Shown here: positions 61,524 to 64,000 of the stretch, piece after piece
Position numbering within the stretch: position 1 is the stretch's first letter
How the letters are laid out: each line of letters opens with the position of its first letter
Assembly (NCBI GenBank): GCA_026710155.1
Contig: JAPORQ010000006.1
Span: 62,001-126,000, forward strand
DNA from: Paracoccaceae bacterium
GTDB lineage: Bacteria; Pseudomonadota; Alphaproteobacteria; Rhodobacterales; Rhodobacteraceae
Direction: 5' to 3'
DNA: 64,000 nt
The notes under the pieces: generated by a model
The model's database searches: none
What the model was told of the DNA's origin: nothing
What the model saw: the letters and a program-made list of their open reading frames with translations, nothing else
Translations under genes and position numbers: made by a program

Positions 61524-61958
61524 TTATTTTTTGTTGCTCGGTGGTTCAAGGGCTGGTTCACCACATTTTCTTGCCTGAATAGCAACCTTGGCGATGGCCC
61601 AGGGGTAATCGTCGGACATGGTCAGAAATATTTCCGGCTCCCAACCATGGGGAACAAGTTCATCCAACCGGACTTTGGCCCTGCCATGGATATGCATGGT
61701 CGGAAACCCATTTTTCAGATTCCGAACTTCCAAATCCCGCCATCTGATGCCTTGTCTCATTCCGGTACCCAGGGCTTTTGAACAAGCCTCCTTTGCTGCC
61801 CATCTTTTGGCCAATACCCAAGACGGGTTGGGAACGCGCTGGGCAATCTGTTTTTCATGAGGTGTAAACACCCTTTCCAGAAAGCGATCACCATGACGGA
61901 AAAGCGCTCCTTCCAGACGTGACATGTTCACGATGTCAATGCCGATGCCAACAATCAC
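61524..61958 (-). CDS. acpS: Holo-[acyl-carrier-protein] synthase
   Basis: A 144-residue enzyme that attaches 4'-phosphopantetheine to ACP. Metal residues: Asp in IVGIGIDIVNMSRLE and Glu in KRWAAKEACSKALGTG; typical length about 130-140. Sits between pdxJ and the methyltransferase gene, the usual alphaproteobacterial place. Confidence 0.95.
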   Translation of the reverse strand: MIVGIGIDIVNMSRLEGALFRHGDRFLERVFTPHEKQIAQRVPNPSWVLAKRWAAKEACSKALGTGMRQGIRWRDLEVRNLKNGFPTMHIHGRAKVRLDELVPHGWEPEIFLTMSDDYPWAIAKVAIQARKCGEPALEPPSNKK

Positions 61959-61993
61959 GGCTATCTAAATCCATTGCGAAACGAAATTGATGC

Positions 61994-62743
61994 TCATTGG
62001 CCATTTCTGGCTTCATCCATGGTTCGGCGCATGGCTTGTACTGCTTCCCTCAAGCCGGAAAAAATGGCTTCACCAATCAGAAAATGGCCGATGTTGAGTT
62101 CCCTGATTATTCCTATGGATGCTATTTCCCTAACTGATTGAAAGGTCAATCCATGTCCTGCATGAACCTCCAGTCCCAATTCATGGGCCACTTGAGCTGC
62201 CGTTTTGATCTTGTCGAGTTGCCTTGATATGGCTTGGTCCAGACTATCGTTTTTAGCCTCACAATAGGGTCCCGTATGTATTTCGACAACCTGGCCACCA
62301 GCTTCAGCTGCCGCTCTGATCTGTTTGATATCCGTTCCTACAAACAATGAAATCCGGCAACCGGCATTTTGCAATGGCTTGATATACTCGCCAAGATGTG
62401 CCTTTTGTGCAAAAACATCCAAACCCGCTTCAGTAGTCCGTTCCTGACGTCGTTCGGGAACAAGGCAAATGGCATGGGGCTTGTGCTTCAGGGCAATCTG
62501 TTGCATTTCCTCGGTTGCTGCCATCTCAAGATTGAGGGGAACTTTCAAGGTATCCTTCAACCTTGCAATGTCACGGTCCCTGATGTGCCTTCGGTCTTCC
62601 CTCAGATGGGCAGTGATACCATCGGCGCCGGCTTCCTCAGCAAGTATGGCAGCATCTACCGGATCGGGATGATCACTTCCCCGGGCATTTCTAACTGTAG
62701 CAACATGGTCAATATTCACACCAAGACGCAAATAATCGGACAT
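61994..62743 (-). CDS. pdxJ: Pyridoxine 5'-phosphate synthase
   Basis: A 249-residue TIM-barrel enzyme that condenses deoxyxylulose phosphate with 3-amino-2-oxopropyl phosphate. LGVNIDHVATVRNARGS, the active-site His/Glu segments GITAHLREDRRHIRD and LNLEMAATEEM, and HAGHGLTFQSV are clear. ATG 62743 (MSDYLRLG). Between rel and acpS. Confidence 0.96.
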   Translation of the reverse strand: MSDYLRLGVNIDHVATVRNARGSDHPDPVDAAILAEEAGADGITAHLREDRRHIRDRDIARLKDTLKVPLNLEMAATEEMQQIALKHKPHAICLVPERRQERTTEAGLDVFAQKAHLGEYIKPLQNAGCRISLFVGTDIKQIRAAAEAGGQVVEIHTGPYCEAKNDSLDQAISRQLDKIKTAAQVAHELGLEVHAGHGLTFQSVREIASIGIIRELNIGHFLIGEAIFSGLREAVQAMRRTMDEARNGQ

Positions 62744-62792
62744 AACCATAAAATCTCCAAAACAATCCTATGCTGATATTGATAGGTTAAAA

Positions 62793-64000
62793 TCAAAGAG
62801 CCTTTTCAAGTTTTTGAACAGGGTATTCAGAAGAAACCGAGGCGGCCTGATATCTTGAAATGCTCCTGACACATTGCTTGGATCCGACAAAACCGATCAA
62901 ATCATAAAAATGCTTGAGGTGACTAACCTCGACCTCCAACAGAAAATGGAAACTTTCCAGGGTCCTCGACTCTACTATGACATTGCGGATATTTGCCTGC
63001 ATCGTACCGATTGCCGTACAAACCTCACCCAAAGCTCCCGGCCGGTTTGACATGACGATATCCAGTTTTGCGGGATGGTCTATTCCATATGGTCCGGGGT
63101 GCCATTCAAGATCAATCCACCTATCGTACTGTTTGTTCTCTTCCAGGACTTGGCAATCAAAAACATGAACCAAGACGGTATTGTCATCATTTTGGAATCC
63201 GATGATTCGATCGCCGGGAAGGGGATAACAACAGGCTGCCATTTCGGGAAGTGTGTCCTTGTCTATTCCCAGGATCAATTGCTCGGGTCTTTCATTGGTT
63301 GGTGATGATAGTGATATGTCTGGATAAAGAACGACCAACACATCCCTTGAATTGATTTCCAGATTCCCTATTCTTCTGAGAAGTTCATCACCACTCTTGA
63401 TTTTGAGTATTTCAGCTGCAGTCCGTACCGCTTTTTCAGAAAATACCTTCCCATTATCCTCAAGATAATGACGAAGGGTATTTCTGCCGTACTTAATGGC
63501 CTCATCGATCTTCAGCTCAGTTTCCAGCTCCTCAATATACCGTTGACTTTTCTTGGTCAAGGCACAGAGTTTCTTTTTTTCATCAATGTAATTATCGGGA
63601 GCTGTTATGATATTGATGACCTGGCCATTAACCACTTGATTGTCCAGTTGAACCACTTCACCATCAATGGTGGCGCTGATGGCCCTGTTGCCCAGATCCC
63701 TGTTCAGTTCATAGGCATAATCCAATATTGTTGCATTCTTGGAAAGCCAGACAACCTCAAAGGAAGGTGTATAACAGAACACACTACGGGTGTTGATTTC
63801 TTCCCTGAGGTGATCCAAAAAATCCAGCTTGTCGGAACTTTCCGTCAAAACATTGTCCAGTTTCTGTTTCCAAACCGATGAATTGACCATGTAGGGGTTG
63901 GCCATTTGAACCCCCTCCTTGTACTGCCAATGGTTGGCAATGCCTGTCTCGGCAACCTCATGCATCAACCTTGTTCTGATCTGGAACTCAACGCGGTGTT
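62793..64000 (-). CDS. spoT: (p)ppGpp synthetase/hydrolase, C-terminal part (runs off right edge)
   Basis: At least 401 C-terminal residues of a Rel/SpoT-type enzyme; the frame is open to base 64000 (HRVEFQIRTRLMHEVAETG is the end of the synthetase domain with EFQIRT). It is followed by TGS (VFCYTPSFEVVWLSKNATIL, DYAYEL), helical, zinc-finger-like/CC and ACT (RPGALGEVCTAIGTMQANI) domains. The hydrolase domain lies outside, so the Rel versus SpoT choice is by group: alphaproteobacteria carry one bifunctional enzyme. First gene of the right-end cluster here. Confidence 0.9.
   Translation of the reverse strand, partial: HRVEFQIRTRLMHEVAETGIANHWQYKEGVQMANPYMVNSSVWKQKLDNVLTESSDKLDFLDHLREEINTRSVFCYTPSFEVVWLSKNATILDYAYELNRDLGNRAISATIDGEVVQLDNQVVNGQVINIITAPDNYIDEKKKLCALTKKSQRYIEELETELKIDEAIKYGRNTLRHYLEDNGKVFSEKAVRTAAEILKIKSGDELLRRIGNLEINSRDVLVVLYPDISLSSPTNERPEQLILGIDKDTLPEMAACCYPLPGDRIIGFQNDDNTVLVHVFDCQVLEENKQYDRWIDLEWHPGPYGIDHPAKLDIVMSNRPGALGEVCTAIGTMQANIRNVIVESRTLESFHFLLEVEVSHLKHFYDLIGFVGSKQCVRSISRYQAASVSSEYPVQKLEKAL

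Noticed and set aside
1..64000. tRNA genes, rRNA genes and CRISPR arrays
   Set aside because: No cloverleaf with a GTTCRA-type T-arm, no rRNA stretch and no regularly spaced repeats were noticed by reading; a dedicated scan could still find one that was missed.

Overview
The window reads as chromosomal DNA from an alphaproteobacterium of fairly low G+C. Three things suggest this: the run spoT/rel-pdxJ-acpS-methyltransferase-lepB-rnc-era-recO (right end, all on the minus strand), the argH-small lipoprotein-lysA cluster, and family-level similarities (class-Atm1 ABC exporter, DUF4212/sodium-solute symporter pair, TRAP transporter, PutA without the N-terminal DNA-binding domain). I cannot name the genus. 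No rRNA, tRNA or CRISPR array was seen.

Layout. 1-2.3 kb: the start of a heparinase II/III-like gene and a higBA-type toxin-antitoxin locus whose toxin is interrupted by an in-frame TGA. 2.6-6.1 kb: TlpA-like thioredoxin divergent from argH-lptM-lysA. 6.1-8 kb: an orphan gene fragment cut by a small mobile element (MITE copy A), then a GC-richer Uma2-family gene. 8-12.4 kb: fumarylacetoacetate-hydrolase family enzyme and putA. 12.4-16.9 kb: an accessory island with a DUF262+HEPN gene pair, two decayed pieces of one transposase family, a secreted protein with its own clear promoter, and an AbiEi-like remnant. 16.9-20 kb: TRAP transporter. 20-22.6 kb: metallo-hydrolase and an AbiE-type locus (antitoxin intact, toxin dead). 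23-26.9 kb: solitary DNA methyltransferase, ThDP enzyme, lytic transglycosylase. 26.9-30.9 kb: a four-gene minus-strand operon resembling parts of IncI-type (Dot/Icm-like) conjugation and type IVb pilus systems. 31.4-39 kb: phospho-lyase-like aminotransferase plus kinase, sodium symporter pair, Atm1 exporter. 39-40.7 kb: XRE/ImmA antitoxin with a broken PIN (DUF4411) toxin. 41-46 kb: argE and the complete serine pathway (serA, serC, serB). 46.4-53.9 kb: a seven-gene ABC/ROK/M20/YhfX/SIS operon, apparently for import and breakdown of an amino-sugar or amino-acid conjugate. 54-57.6 kb: a palindromic element, umuDC, two more MITE copies and a broken DUF3800 gene. 57.7-64 kb: housekeeping cluster.

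The strongest cross-window themes are: (i) three different toxin-antitoxin loci in which the antitoxin gene is open and the toxin gene is disrupted by different mutations; (ii) a three-copy MITE family of about 146-176 bp with 12-bp terminal inverted repeats, one copy of which supplies an in-frame N-terminus to a DUF3800 reading frame; (iii) two possibly under-described gene sets, the DUF262-HEPN pair and the DotM-like/pilin-like operon; (iv) the unusual catabolic ABC operon. All functional calls come from reading translated sequence and motifs; no database search was run.
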